Shown here: in pieces, positions 54,324 through 63,684 of the stretch
How the letters are laid out: every line of letters begins with the position of its first letter
How positions within the stretch are numbered: position 1 is the stretch's first letter
Assembly (NCBI GenBank): GCA_047618505.1
Contig: JBLHLB010000001.1
Coordinates: 1 to 64,000, forward strand
Origin: JBLHLB01 sp047618505
GTDB taxonomy: Bacteria > Planctomycetota > UBA1135 > GCA-002686595
DNA length: 64,000 bases
Reading direction: 5' to 3'
Made by a program: the position numbers and the translations under genes
The notes under the pieces: model-generated
What the model saw: only the letters and a program-made list of their open reading frames with translations
What the model was told of the DNA's origin: nothing
The model's database searches: none

Positions 54324-55223
54324 TCAGGAATCAGAAGGGCGAGAGGATAACAGCAAGCGGGACTGCTCTGCACCCAGGGGGCGAACCTCCGCCGGCCCCT
54401 CCAGGAGGGCAGTCCCAGCGTCCGTGAAGCTCACCCGTAGGTGACCTCCCCGCATTTCCACACGCACGGGGGCGGCTAGGCCGTGGAGTTCGCGGGCCAC
54501 GAAGGCGGCGGCGACAGCGCCACTGCCACAGGAACCCGTCTCGCCCACGCCGCGCTCCCAAACGCGCAGGCGCAGACCATTTGCATCGCGCTCCACGAAC
54601 TCAACATTCGTGCGCTCGGGGAAGCGCCTGTGGAACTCCAGAGCAGGTCCGAGACGCGCGAAGTCAACGCGCGCAAGATCCGCCACGAAGATGACGCAGT
54701 GTGGATTGCCCACATCGGCCAAATGGGCCAATACCGGTCCATGGGGCGTGCTTAGGGACTCATCGATGGAAACCAACCTAGGTTCGCCAAGGGAGACGCG
54801 CGCGCTCCGGGCCACGCCGTCGGGACCGGCCAGGGCCCAGGCATCGCGGGGTCCCGCGTCCGTCTCCACGACGGCGGGCCGGCTGCGTTCGGGGGCCTTC
54901 TGTGGGGACGATCGGCGGCCGTGCCAGGCGCAGGCCAGGACGCGTAATCCATTGCCACAGGCCTCGGCGCGACCCCCATCGGCGTTGTGTAGAACCATCC
55001 GCAGATCACCGGAGTCCAACGGTGCAGCTAAGGTCAGGACGCCGTCGACGGTCAGCTCACGGCAAATGCGCTGGGCAAGATCTGATTCCTGGGCGCGCGC
55101 AGCCTCCTCCGGCGTGTGGTCATCTACGCGATCCCAAAGCAGGAAGTTGTTTCCCGTCGCGCTGGCGAGTGAAAAGCTCCCGCCAAGGGCATCCCGGGTG
55201 GCTATTCCCCCTGGGCTCCTCAC
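54324..55223 (-). CDS. dapF: Diaminopimelate epimerase
   Basis: Interconverts LL- and meso-diaminopimelate for lysine and peptidoglycan. 299 residues, usual length. The two catalytic cysteines are Cys89 in NADGGRAEACGNGLR and Cys232 in GVGETGSCGSGA. The first strand reads ATGNNFLL, where most relatives have GxGNDF. It starts with GTG at 55223, overlapping the stop of rnhC by 4 bp (GTGA), so it is translationally coupled. Confidence 0.95.
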   Translation of the reverse strand: MRSPGGIATRDALGGSFSLASATGNNFLLWDRVDDHTPEEAARAQESDLAQRICRELTVDGVLTLAAPLDSGDLRMVLHNADGGRAEACGNGLRVLACAWHGRRSSPQKAPERSRPAVVETDAGPRDAWALAGPDGVARSARVSLGEPRLVSIDESLSTPHGPVLAHLADVGNPHCVIFVADLARVDFARLGPALEFHRRFPERTNVEFVERDANGLRLRVWERGVGETGSCGSGAVAAAFVARELHGLAAPVRVEMRGGHLRVSFTDAGTALLEGPAEVRPLGAEQSRLLLSSRPSDS

Positions 55224-56152
55224 CGGTTGCTGCCCGTGATCTTCTGCGTGTTCTTGAAGTGCAACTTCGCGACCTGCCCTAGGGCTTCCCTTCCGTGCAG
55301 GCCTAGGAATTCACGCCCCGCGGCATCTGTGGGCGCGCCCGCTCCCTTGCGTAGGTCGACTGCGTATTCCTCGGAAAGCTCGCGAAGGCCCTCGACGAAG
55401 AGGTGACGCGCGATAATGCTGGCCGCTGCAACCGCAGGATCCGCCTCGGCGCGCGGCTCCTGGTCCAGCTGCAGATCAAGATCATCGAGGCGCGATGCGA
55501 CGAGCTCTTCCCGCGCAAAGCGGTCCACGAGGGCATGATCACCGGCTTCCGCAAGGGTGCGGATCGCGCGGGCGTGGAGGTCCGCCAACATCGGGTTCAG
55601 GTTGCGCACGCGGGCATGGGTTTCATTGTAGGCGGGGGGGTCGAGGCGTTCGACCGCGTAGGCGTAGCGCTCCATCAGGGCTGGCGCCATGCGCCCAATG
55701 GTGGAGTCGTCGATGCGCTTGGAATCCATCACGCCGCTGGCTGCCAGTTCTTCGCGTTGCCCCGGCTCCAAACGGACCGCAACAACAACAAGGGGGCCGA
55801 AGTAGTCGCCCTTCCCTGTTTCGTCGCTACCTATCTGGCCCTGGCTGTCATCGCGAGGAACGGGTCCGTCTGTATTGGAGCCTGGACGACCTGCGGCCTT
55901 CGAATGTGCGGCCTTCGCCTTCTTTGGGGCCGAGGTGGCCCCACCCAGGAAGCGGTCGTTAAAAATCTCGGTGGCGCTGCCCTGAACGACCAATTTGCCA
56001 GAGCGATAAAGGGTCGCGATGACGCCCTCCCCGCGGGCGCTCCAATGGGCGTGCTCCATGGAACGAAAGACGAAGTCGCCTTGGTCCATGGCGCTCTTGA
56101 GCGCGGACTGCTTTGCCGGGGGCAACTTGACGACCAGAGTGTCTTGGGCCAT
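55220..56152 (-). CDS. rnhC: Ribonuclease HIII
   Basis: Degrades RNA in RNA/DNA hybrids. 310 residues with an N-terminal TBP-like substrate-binding domain (LVVKLPPAKQSALKSAMDQG, ATLYRSGKLVVQGS) that separates HIII from HII, a low-complexity linker (about 70-105), and the catalytic domain starting GSDETGKGDYFGPLVV (Asp110, Glu111). A further acidic residue is in MDSKRID, and DPAVAAASIIAR is typical. First gene of the rnhC-dapF operon. Confidence 0.95.
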   Translation of the reverse strand: MAQDTLVVKLPPAKQSALKSAMDQGDFVFRSMEHAHWSARGEGVIATLYRSGKLVVQGSATEIFNDRFLGGATSAPKKAKAAHSKAAGRPGSNTDGPVPRDDSQGQIGSDETGKGDYFGPLVVVAVRLEPGQREELAASGVMDSKRIDDSTIGRMAPALMERYAYAVERLDPPAYNETHARVRNLNPMLADLHARAIRTLAEAGDHALVDRFAREELVASRLDDLDLQLDQEPRAEADPAVAAASIIARHLFVEGLRELSEEYAVDLRKGAGAPTDAAGREFLGLHGREALGQVAKLHFKNTQKITGSNR

Positions 56153-56495
56153 GGCCGGATGCTCGCAGGGCGAGGGGTTGGTCGCAAGGGTGGTGGGGTG
56201 TCGAGGTCTGAACTATGAAAAGTCCTCTCCCGCCCTGCCCGAGAACATCACCTAGAATTAAGACCCACCCACCTACCCCCGCCCACCCGGGGTAGACCGC
56301 CATGGGTGGCTAAAGTGTCGGGGTAATCGCTTGTTTTCCTCCTAACAGCTCATCCGAAGCACAATTCCGCCCCTCCGCATCAGCATCCCCCAAGGGCACT
56401 CTCGGCAGAGGCTCCCAAGAGAATAGAATCCTGCCCCTGCGGGAGCCCACGGCTCCCCGCGCCCAATCCCCTTCACTCTCTCCTTAAGTATTCCC
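56153..56495. other. Intergenic region between divergent genes, no gene seen
   Basis: Contains promoters for rnhC and the cystathionine beta-synthase-like gene. C-rich on the plus strand near 56260-56295 and 56440-56490. No riboswitch fold (for example SAM) could be recognised by eye. Confidence 0.4.
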
Positions 56496-57863
56496 GTGTC
56501 TCCCATTTACGACTCCATCCTCGACGCCGTCGGCAACACGCCGATGGTTCGCCTTCGCACCGTTGGCAAAAGCACCGGCTGTGAATTCCTCGTCAAGTGC
56601 GAGTACCTCAACGCTGGCGGATCCGTCAAGGACCGCATCGGCAAGCGCATGGTCGAAAAGGCGCAGGAGTCAGGGAGGATCAAGCCCGGGGACACCTTGA
56701 TTGAGCCCACCAGCGGCAACACCGGGATCGGCATGGCGATGGCCGCCGCGGTATACGGGTATCGGATGATCATCACGATGCCCATGAAGATGAGTCGTGA
56801 GAAGCAGGTTGTCCTCGAGGCCCTAGGGGCGGAGATCATTCGGACGCCCACGGAGGCAGCCTGGGATGCGCCCGACAGTCATATCGGCGTGGCCAAGCAG
56901 CTGCAGAAGATTCTGCCCAACGCACATATCCTCGATCAGTACAGCAACCCCGACAACCCCGATGCGCACTACGAAGGGACGGGGGTTGAAATTCTGGAAC
57001 AGACGGGCCGCAAGCTTGATGCGGTTGTTCTGACGGCCGGAACGGGTGGGACGATCAGCGGAATTGCGCGCCGCATCAAGGAAGAGCTGCCCGACGTCAA
57101 AATCATCGGCGTCGATCCGGTGGGGTCGATCCTGGCCGGTCCCGGGCCGATCGGATCCTATGCGATCGAGGGCATTGGCTATGACTTCATCCCCAACGTG
57201 CTGAATCGTGAATTGGTGGACGAATGGATTCGGAGTGAGGACCGACCCTCGTTCCTGATGGCCCGTCGCCTGATACGCCAGGAGGGCATCCTCTGTGGTG
57301 GTTCCTCCGGTTCGGCCATGTGGGCGGCCTTGGAGTACGCGCGCAAGGTTGGGCCCGGGAAGCGAATCGTCACACTGTTGGCGGACTCCGTCCGCAACTA
57401 CATGACCAAGTTCCTGGACGACCGTTGGATGCGCGAAAACGGGTTCACGGAGAGCAGCTGGGGAACCCAGCCCATCAAGAGCCTTATCCTCAGCCTACCG
57501 AAGCGTGAATTGGTCACGGCCTCCAGTGGCCAAACCGTCGCCGACGCTGTGCTTTGCATGAAGGAGCACGGTATCAGCCAATTGCCCGTTGTAGACGATG
57601 GCACGGTTGTCGGAATCGTTACGGAATCCGATCTCCTCGGGCGACTTGTGGAAGGCAACTCGATCCTCTCGAGCGCCGTGGCTGAGGTCATGTTCCGCAA
57701 GGTGCGCACGACGCACCAGGATGAGGACGCGCGCTTGCTGCCGGAACTTTTTGAGCAAGGGTATGTCGCCCTAATTGTCGATGATGACCAGAAGCTGACG
57801 GGCATCTTGACCAAGATGGACCTGGTCGATTCCCTGACTCACTCGCCCGAAGGCGACCTCTAG
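56496..57863 (+). CDS. cbs: Cystathionine beta-synthase-like PLP enzyme with tandem CBS domains
   Basis: 455 residues, GTG start. The PLP-binding lysine is in [11 protein letters not shown], the phosphate-binding loop is [10 protein letters not shown], and the asparagine loop is [12 protein letters not shown], all fold-type II cysteine synthase/CBS features. The C-terminal 120 residues are two CBS motifs ([20 protein letters not shown] and [17 protein letters not shown]) that may bind adenosyl ligands. Presence of the CBS pair favours cystathionine beta-synthase over plain cysteine synthase. The gene downstream begins 33 bp later on the same strand. Confidence 0.88.
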   Translation: MSPIYDSILDAVGNTPMVRLRTVGKSTGCEFLVKCEYLNAGGSVKDRIGKRMVEKAQESGRIKPGDTLIEPTSGNTGIGMAMAAAVYGYRMIITMPMKMSREKQVVLEALGAEIIRTPTEAAWDAPDSHIGVAKQLQKILPNAHILDQYSNPDNPDAHYEGTGVEILEQTGRKLDAVVLTAGTGGTISGIARRIKEELPDVKIIGVDPVGSILAGPGPIGSYAIEGIGYDFIPNVLNRELVDEWIRSEDRPSFLMARRLIRQEGILCGGSSGSAMWAALEYARKVGPGKRIVTLLADSVRNYMTKFLDDRWMRENGFTESSWGTQPIKSLILSLPKRELVTASSGQTVADAVLCMKEHGISQLPVVDDGTVVGIVTESDLLGRLVEGNSILSSAVAEVMFRKVRTTHQDEDARLLPELFEQGYVALIVDDDQKLTGILTKMDLVDSLTHSPEGDL

Positions 57864-57896
57864 GGGCCCCCGCCTCAACCCGGCGAGCGAAGCACC

Positions 57897-58667
57897 ATGC
57901 GCAACGTAACACTCTTCCTCTTGACGCTTGTCCTGGGTAGCGCGGTCACGATCGGTGGCTGGTGGACGCTCTTCCTGCGGGATCACTTCGGCGCTACAGA
58001 GCTCGAGCTCCAAGAGAAGACAGAGGAGATCGCGCAACTCGCCGTCGAAGTTCAGGCCAAGGACGAGCGCATTCAACTCCTGGACCTCGAGGTCTCGGAG
58101 TTGGAAGAGGACGTGGTGAATCTCGAGACCTCCCTGCGACTAGTCAAGGTGGACCATCGCGTGGCCGAGCTGGAGACCCTCGAGCAATACCCCGATCCCG
58201 AGAACCCCGACAAGGTCATCACGCGCGTGCGCTTCACCGAGTTCGACGTGGACGGTGTGAGCTTGGGCGAACCGATGGTGATCGAGGTGAAGGGCAAGTA
58301 CGTCTACATCGAGACGCTTGTCGTTAAATTCGACGACGCCTTGATCGAAGCCGGCGACCCCCTGCGGGGTTCCTCGATCTGTCTCTTCAAGCGCATGTTC
58401 GGTGAGGATCAGGAGCCCAGCGAGGGTACGCCCATCGATACCTCAGGCGCCCAGCCGTTGGTCTACGGCGGCGATACCACGCCGGATCCCCTGATCCAGG
58501 ACATCTGGGGTCGCTTCTGGGAGTTGGCCAATGATCCGGAAGCGGCCGAGGCGCTCGGGGTGCGCGGAATCCATGGGGACGCACCGTTTATCGAGGTGCG
58601 ACCCGGGAAGCGCTACAAGCTCGAGCTACGCTCCTCGGATGGCTTGACCATCAAGCCGATGCGCTAG
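57897..58667 (+). CDS. Exported/membrane-anchored coiled-coil protein, unknown function
   Basis: 256 residues. The N-terminal helix (LFLLTLVLGSAVTIGGWWTLFL) is a signal anchor, followed by a heptad-rich acidic coiled coil at about 33-85 (ELQEKTEEIAQLAVEVQAKD, ELEEDVVNLETSL). A beta-rich soluble domain follows (KVITRVRFTEFDVDGVSLGE, KGKYVYIETLVVKFDD), and the end carries a polar loop and IEVRPGKRYKLELRSS. Similar anchored coiled-coil proteins occur in Planctomycetota, but I cannot name a family. It follows the CBS gene closely and may share its transcript. Confidence 0.72.
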   Translation: MRNVTLFLLTLVLGSAVTIGGWWTLFLRDHFGATELELQEKTEEIAQLAVEVQAKDERIQLLDLEVSELEEDVVNLETSLRLVKVDHRVAELETLEQYPDPENPDKVITRVRFTEFDVDGVSLGEPMVIEVKGKYVYIETLVVKFDDALIEAGDPLRGSSICLFKRMFGEDQEPSEGTPIDTSGAQPLVYGGDTTPDPLIQDIWGRFWELANDPEAAEALGVRGIHGDAPFIEVRPGKRYKLELRSSDGLTIKPMR

Positions 58668-58799
58668 ATGCCCCTGCGGTGAGGGGCGCGCCTCCCAGTC
58701 CTGGGAAGGTGCGTATGTTTTTCGTCCCCGGGGAGAATCGAGCTACCCGCATCAACGGTAGGCGACGATTTCAGAGGTGTGGCCTTGGAGGTCTACACC

Positions 58800-59315
58800 A
58801 TGACCCCTGCCGCATCACTCAACAGCGACCTCACCCGGCTTTCACGGGGCGCTTCTGCCCTGCGGATGTTAGTGGAGGAAATCGACTTGGGTGCGGCAGA
58901 CGCGGCTGACCTGGAACCGGTGATCGAGTTTGTGGAGGAGTACCTATTCGCATTCCTACTCCCGGCACTGCGCGACACGGTTGGCCCCCACTTGCTTGCC
59001 ACTGGCGCCCTTCGCGCCCTGCCCAGCAGGCGCGGTCCCGGCGAAGATGCCGAGTTGTTTGAATCCTTGGAAGGCGTGCGCAAAGGGCTCTCCGCAACCG
59101 GAGGTTCCACCGGCGCGGTAGAGGATGCACGCATGTTGGCCCACAGCCTGTTCGCGCGGGTAAGACGTGAACAAGAGCTCGTAGAGGCCTGGGAACAGGG
59201 TTTCGGCGGCGCGGACGAGCGCCTCAACGGACGCCTATTGGCTGCCTATCCTGACTTGGTCTTCAGGCGTGCCCTGGCAGATCGGCTCTTGGTAAAGCTT
59301 GAGCTTTCCGCCTAG
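58800..59315 (+). CDS. Helical protein of unknown function, hemerythrin-like composition
   Basis: 171 residues from ATG 58800, which has a strong GGAGG eight bases upstream; an ATG seven codons earlier has none. It is mostly helical: SRGASALRMLVEEIDLG, LEPVIEFVEEYLFAFLLPAL, EDARMLAHSLFARVRREQEL. The FVEEYLFAFLLPALRDTVG segment recalls hemerythrin-like four-helix proteins, but only single His residues are seen, so iron binding is not supported. No family call. Confidence 0.6.
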   Translation: MTPAASLNSDLTRLSRGASALRMLVEEIDLGAADAADLEPVIEFVEEYLFAFLLPALRDTVGPHLLATGALRALPSRRGPGEDAELFESLEGVRKGLSATGGSTGAVEDARMLAHSLFARVRREQELVEAWEQGFGGADERLNGRLLAAYPDLVFRRALADRLLVKLELSA

Positions 59316-59512
59316 CAGTCCGCTCTCGTCCTTGAAGTCGGTCTTCGGGAGCATGCTCCCTAAGTGCACGCCAACGCGCGCCTTGAACTGGATCGGATGA
59401 GGTTGTCTCTGCGCCGCGTCTGGGGGTCTCCGTCGACTCGCTGGGCCGGCGCAATCTGATCGCGGTTCATGCCGTTCCCTGGGAAAGCTCAGTCAGCTCT
59501 GCGCCCCAATCT

Positions 59513-61066
59513 TTAGCGGTTGCGGATGCGCAACCACTCCATGAGCGACATTCCGCCTACCCACGCGAAGCCGAAGAGGAACAGCAGCAGGAAGGGCAGG
59601 GAGCCCCAGAGCCCCCTGGAAAGGGCAAGCCCCACGGCCCAGGCAAACCATGCGGCCAGTATCAGCTCCAGGCCCGGCAGGCCGACGAGGGTGGCGCGGT
59701 AGGTCGTTGCGGAACTCAAGGACTTGTCCCCCCGCTTCGGTGTGCGCACGAACTCACCTGTCTTCTGGAATAGGCCCTCGAAGACCGCTCGGGTTTGGCT
59801 CACGCACATGCCGATTCCCAGGGCTACGGCGGCGGGAACATCGCGCAGCCGAGCATTTCCGCTGCGCCCCAGGGCACGTTGGCTGCGGTCGTAGAAGGCC
59901 AGGACAGATGCGGTGCAAACGAAGAACATGCCCAGGTGCCAAAGACCCGGCAAGCGCTCCTGTTCCACGACAACCAGGGGCAGCAGAACGGCAAGCAGCA
60001 ATACCAATGGGTAGCCCGTGTTGCCCGTCAGGTGCGCCACGGCTTCGAGCTTCTGCCTAGAGGGAACGTCGGCGGTCAAGATGCGCCAACCGAGCTTGCG
60101 CGCCACCTGGACGCTGCCCTTGGCCCAACGGTGTTGTTGCGACTTAAAGGCCAGGAGAGTCGGCGGTACCTCTGCGGGGGCAGCCACAAAAGGTGCGTAG
60201 ACAAAGCGCCAACCGGCAAGCTGTGCGCGGTAGGAGAGATCCAGATCTTCCGTCAGGGTGTCGTGCTGCCAGCCCCCCGCTTCTTCAATGGCAGCGCGGC
60301 GCCAAATGCCCGCCGTTCCGTTGAAGTTGAAGAACAACCCTCCATCGAAGCGCACCTTGTGTTCAATCACAAAGTGACCGTCTAGGAGGGTGGATTGAGC
60401 TCGAGTGAGGAGACTCTCGTCACGGTTCACGTGCTCCCAACGGGCCTGGATCATTCCAACCTGCGCATCCGCAAAGTTGGGGATCAGGGCGCGCAGGAAA
60501 TCTGACTTGGGGATGAAGTCCGCGTCGAAGACGCACAGGAACTCGGAGTCCGTGTGGCTCATCCCATGGTCCAGGGCGCCAGCCTTGTAGCCGCTTCGAT
60601 CGGGGCGCCGTAGAACCGAGGCCTTGATGCCACGGGCTACGAGAGCAGCAACTTCGCGGTCGACGATCGCCCGCGTGTCGTCGGTGGAGTCATCTAGCAC
60701 CTGAATCTCAAGGCGGTCGGCTGGATAGTCAAGCGCGCCCACCGCAGCCAGCAGACGGGCAACCACGGCGCGCTCGTTGTAGAGGGGCAACTGGACCGTG
60801 ATGGCAGGGAGATCCTCCGTCCTGCTCTCCGGAACTGGAGCACCCTGGTCCCAGCGGAAGCGCAGCAAGAGCGAGATCCGGTGCAGACCATAGACCCCAA
60901 GCAGGAGCAGGAGCACGACGTAGGTGCCGACGGTGGGGCTGAGGCTTTCCACGGATTGAACAGGGGGGAGGGCGCCGGAGACTCTTTGGCAGGCCGCGAC
61001 GAACGGCGCACGGTAGCACGCTGGAGAGGTGCCCGGGCCGACGACTTGACGCACTACGGAACCCAA
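59513..61066 (-). CDS. Membrane glycosyltransferase family 2, cellulose-synthase-like
   Basis: 517 residues. After an N-terminal helix (VGTYVVLLLLLGVYGLHRI) comes a GT-A domain with LPAITVQLPLYNERAVV, VLDDSTDDT, CVFDADFIP (DxD), TEDLDLSYRAQLAGW and the QQHRW acceptor motif. Four or so helices follow. These are the hallmarks of processive GT2 enzymes. The end of the protein has a cluster of helices and a basic tail. The first 38 codons lack a good pattern, and a GTG at 60952 may be the true start. Product polysaccharide or glycolipid unknown. Last gene of the operon beginning beyond the window edge. Confidence 0.9.
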   Translation of the reverse strand: MGSVVRQVVGPGTSPACYRAPFVAACQRVSGALPPVQSVESLSPTVGTYVVLLLLLGVYGLHRISLLLRFRWDQGAPVPESRTEDLPAITVQLPLYNERAVVARLLAAVGALDYPADRLEIQVLDDSTDDTRAIVDREVAALVARGIKASVLRRPDRSGYKAGALDHGMSHTDSEFLCVFDADFIPKSDFLRALIPNFADAQVGMIQARWEHVNRDESLLTRAQSTLLDGHFVIEHKVRFDGGLFFNFNGTAGIWRRAAIEEAGGWQHDTLTEDLDLSYRAQLAGWRFVYAPFVAAPAEVPPTLLAFKSQQHRWAKGSVQVARKLGWRILTADVPSRQKLEAVAHLTGNTGYPLVLLLAVLLPLVVVEQERLPGLWHLGMFFVCTASVLAFYDRSQRALGRSGNARLRDVPAAVALGIGMCVSQTRAVFEGLFQKTGEFVRTPKRGDKSLSSATTYRATLVGLPGLELILAAWFAWAVGLALSRGLWGSLPFLLLFLFGFAWVGGMSLMEWLRIRNR

Positions 61067-61142
61067 GCTGAGGTGGGACTACCGACTCTATTGGGCCACG
61101 CCACCGCACGGGCTTCCGGGCTCCAGTATGACTTCGGTAGCG

Positions 61143-62036
61143 CTAGCCCAAATGCTGCCCAAGGTGGGCCAGGCTGAGGTCTAGGGCACGTTCCAGGTCG
61201 GGACTGACCTCGCCAAAGGGGTGGCTGGCGCCGAAGGTATGGCCCGCCCCTGCCAGGGTTTCGAGGCAGCCTACATCCATGTTTAGGGCTCCAGCCAAGC
61301 GCTCGCCCTCCGCAATTGGCACGGAGGTGTCGGCACCGCCGTGGAGCAAGAGGGTCGGAGTCCGCAAGACACGACAAGCCTCGACCGGGTCGAGTGACGA
61401 GCCAGGGGCTTCAAGCTCATCCACCCAGGCGCGTCCGACACGGTGGACCTGCCCCGTGCGGGCGTTCGGAACGGGGAGCCAGCCCTGGTCCCGCATGGTG
61501 GCCTTCTGCTCATCGCTAAAACGATCGAAGCTCGAGATGGCACCCCAGGTCACCAGCGCCCTAATGGGAAGGGGCGAGGCGCCTGCTGCCAGAAGCATGG
61601 CGATACCGCCGCCCATGCTGTGCCCGAGCAGACCGATAGAGCTGCTCGAAATCCAGGGGTAGTCCGGACCCATAAGAGTGCGGATCGCGAAGGCGGCGTC
61701 GTCACGTTCCCGGGTCACAGTATTGGCCTCGAAGGCAGCCTCATCGGTGAAGTTCTCTAGGTCGGGACCGACACCGCTGCCTGAGAAATTAAAGCGCACG
61801 CTGACGTATCCTGAAGAGGCTAATCGGCGCCCGATCTCGGGGAAGAAACCCCAGCGAAAGAAGCCCTTGAATCCGTGCAGAACGAAGACGGTGGGGAGTT
61901 CGATCCCCCCCTGGCGAGTACCCGCAGGTTGGTCGATCACACCGCGTAAAATCCGCGTGGGATCCGTCGGGATTACTAGCTCAAATGGAATACTCTCAAT
62001 GGGTCCATTCATCGGATTAGGAGTCACTGAAGTCAA
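61143..62036 (-). CDS. Alpha/beta hydrolase (dienelactone hydrolase/esterase-like)
   Basis: 297 residues. The nucleophile elbow is GLLGHSMGGGIA; the acid is likely Asp in LLLHGGADTSVPI, and the His is in LAGAGHTFGASHPFG. FVLHGFKGFFRWGFFPEIGRR marks the oxyanion strand. The serine hydrolase fold is complete. The longest start is a TTG at 62036 overlapping the DUF72 stop (TTGA); an ATG at 62012 is also possible. Located in the operon DUF374-DUF72-hydrolase-GT2. Confidence 0.9.
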   Translation of the reverse strand: MTSVTPNPMNGPIESIPFELVIPTDPTRILRGVIDQPAGTRQGGIELPTVFVLHGFKGFFRWGFFPEIGRRLASSGYVSVRFNFSGSGVGPDLENFTDEAAFEANTVTRERDDAAFAIRTLMGPDYPWISSSSIGLLGHSMGGGIAMLLAAGASPLPIRALVTWGAISSFDRFSDEQKATMRDQGWLPVPNARTGQVHRVGRAWVDELEAPGSSLDPVEACRVLRTPTLLLHGGADTSVPIAEGERLAGALNMDVGCLETLAGAGHTFGASHPFGEVSPDLERALDLSLAHLGQHLG

Positions 62037-62917
62037 AAGAGAGATGTTTGACCGTCGAGACGCACCAGGGTCTTCAGGTACGGGAATGCCTCGACAATCT
62101 CAACCGGGGCAAGGGGCAGCTGACCCTCGAAAATGCCAATCAGCTCGAGCGCATTCGCAACCGCCTTGCCGGAGAAGTGGTTGTTGGTGATCACCGCGGT
62201 TTCATCCGCCCCCGTGGCCAGGCGACGGGCCACCGCGGCAAGCTCGCCAACCTCCGCCCTGTTGTAGAGATAGTCGTAGCGCTGATCGCGTCCAGCGCGT
62301 GAATCGAACCAGGCATCCGCGTTACGTCCGTGCAGTCTCAGATATCCCAAGGGTCCGACCTGGGCAACGTCTGCAGGGGGGTGGTCGGGTGCCGCAGGGA
62401 GGTCAATTGTAGCGAGGGAGTAGCCGAGCTTCTCAATGGTGCGTAGTCCGTCCGGCTCGAACCAACTGCGGTGGCGCACCTCTAGGATCAAGGGGTGCGG
62501 ATCAAAATCGCCAGCGATGCGTTCAAGGCGCTCGACATTGAAATGCGTGCGATGGAAGGAAAGCGGGAATTGAGCCAAGAGAGCCCACAAACGGCCTGCA
62601 TTCGCCAAAGGCGCTATCCCCGCGCGATAGGAATCGAGGGTTAGAGCTCGCTCTCGTCCGCGGAGATCTGCGCCATGGGTAAAGCCCTGGAAGAGCTTAG
62701 CAGTGAAGCAAAAGTCAGGCTGGTCCTCAACGAGGCGCACCCAGCGCTCGGCGTTCCGCGCCAGGGGCAGGCCGTAGAAGCTCGAGTTGACTTCAACACA
62801 ACCCACATACTTCGCCAAGTGAGCCAGGGCGTGGAAACTGCGGGGCTTCTTCCGCGGTGTGACACGACCGTCCCAATCGGCGTAAGCCCAACCCGCCGGC
62901 CCGACGCGCATCACCAA
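62033..62917 (-). CDS. DUF72 family protein (YecE-like)
   Basis: 294 residues of TIM-barrel type. Hallmarks: VGPAGWAYADWDGRVTPR at the N-terminus, VGCVEVNSSFYGLPLARN, DFCFTAKLFQGFTH, ALLAQFPLSFHRT, LEVRHRSWFEPDG and LRLHGRNADAWFDS. The family is widespread with no firm biochemical function. It overlaps the upstream DUF374 gene by 7 bp and the downstream hydrolase by 4 bp, so all are co-translated. Confidence 0.92.
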   Translation of the reverse strand: MVMRVGPAGWAYADWDGRVTPRKKPRSFHALAHLAKYVGCVEVNSSFYGLPLARNAERWVRLVEDQPDFCFTAKLFQGFTHGADLRGRERALTLDSYRAGIAPLANAGRLWALLAQFPLSFHRTHFNVERLERIAGDFDPHPLILEVRHRSWFEPDGLRTIEKLGYSLATIDLPAAPDHPPADVAQVGPLGYLRLHGRNADAWFDSRAGRDQRYDYLYNRAEVGELAAVARRLATGADETAVITNNHFSGKAVANALELIGIFEGQLPLAPVEIVEAFPYLKTLVRLDGQTSLF

Positions 62918-63681
62918 TCCCGCTCCACACCCAAGTGCTCGAAGGCCTCCACCTCAGCCGCCACCAGACGCCTCTGGAGCTCGTCAGAGGCCGCCTGCAG
63001 GGTTTTTTCATCAGCTCCACGCTCCACGAAGAGGGGCTCTGCGTAGGCCAACACGACCCTGGCCCGGGGCCGTGGGATGGTGAACTTGTCCCAGCTCTTG
63101 AGGTGCCAGGCCCGGTCGCAGGCGGAGCCAACGATCAGGATCGGGAATCCGGTGACACTGGCCATCCAGGCTGGCCCCGCATTGACCTGGTGGCGGGGGC
63201 CTCGTGGACCATCCGGAGTGATCACGATCGTGCCGCCCTCCCTCAGGGAGCGCAGCATTTCACGCAGGGCCCTCTCGGGGCGTTTGTTGCTCGATCCGCG
63301 GATCACGCTGTAGCCAAAGCGCTCTAAGAGGGGCACCACCAATGAGCCGTCATCGGATGGGGAAACCAGCACACGGTGACTCTTGCCCTTGTGTTTCGAC
63401 ATCCCGAGCAGCATGCGCCCATGCCAAAGGGTGATCAGCCGACCGGGGTGATCGAAGCCCAGGTTGAAGCGTTCGCGGTGCAGTTCCTCGAGCTTCCAGC
63501 TCTTGGAAAGCGTGCGCATCAGAACCGGCGCGACGATCGGCAGGGTGACGGCACCAAGCTTGCGCCGCGCATGTCGAATGCTGGCGCGACGCTTCTTTTG
63601 CTTCGCCTTGCGTGCGGTCTCCCGCGCAGATTCAGGATCTAGTTGCTGTTCTGCCACGGGAGTTTCCGCAACCGAGGGCAA
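62911..63681 (-). CDS. DUF374-type lysophospholipid acyltransferase family protein
   Basis: 256 residues. A basic N-terminal segment (KAKQKKRRASIRHARRK) precedes a hydrophobic stretch (LGAVTLPIVAPVLMRTL). The LPLAT-like domain includes LITLWHGRMLLGM (HxxxxD-type region), VSPSDDGSLVVPLLERFGY, RGSSNKRPERALREM and TIVITPDGPRGPRHQVNAG. These match the DUF374 branch of acyltransferases, linked to outer-membrane lipid modification. It starts 3 bp after the stop of the GspG-like gene. Confidence 0.9.
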   Translation of the reverse strand: MPSVAETPVAEQQLDPESARETARKAKQKKRRASIRHARRKLGAVTLPIVAPVLMRTLSKSWKLEELHRERFNLGFDHPGRLITLWHGRMLLGMSKHKGKSHRVLVSPSDDGSLVVPLLERFGYSVIRGSSNKRPERALREMLRSLREGGTIVITPDGPRGPRHQVNAGPAWMASVTGFPILIVGSACDRAWHLKSWDKFTIPRPRARVVLAYAEPLFVERGADEKTLQAASDELQRRLVAAEVEAFEHLGVERDW

Positions 63682-63684
63682 GCC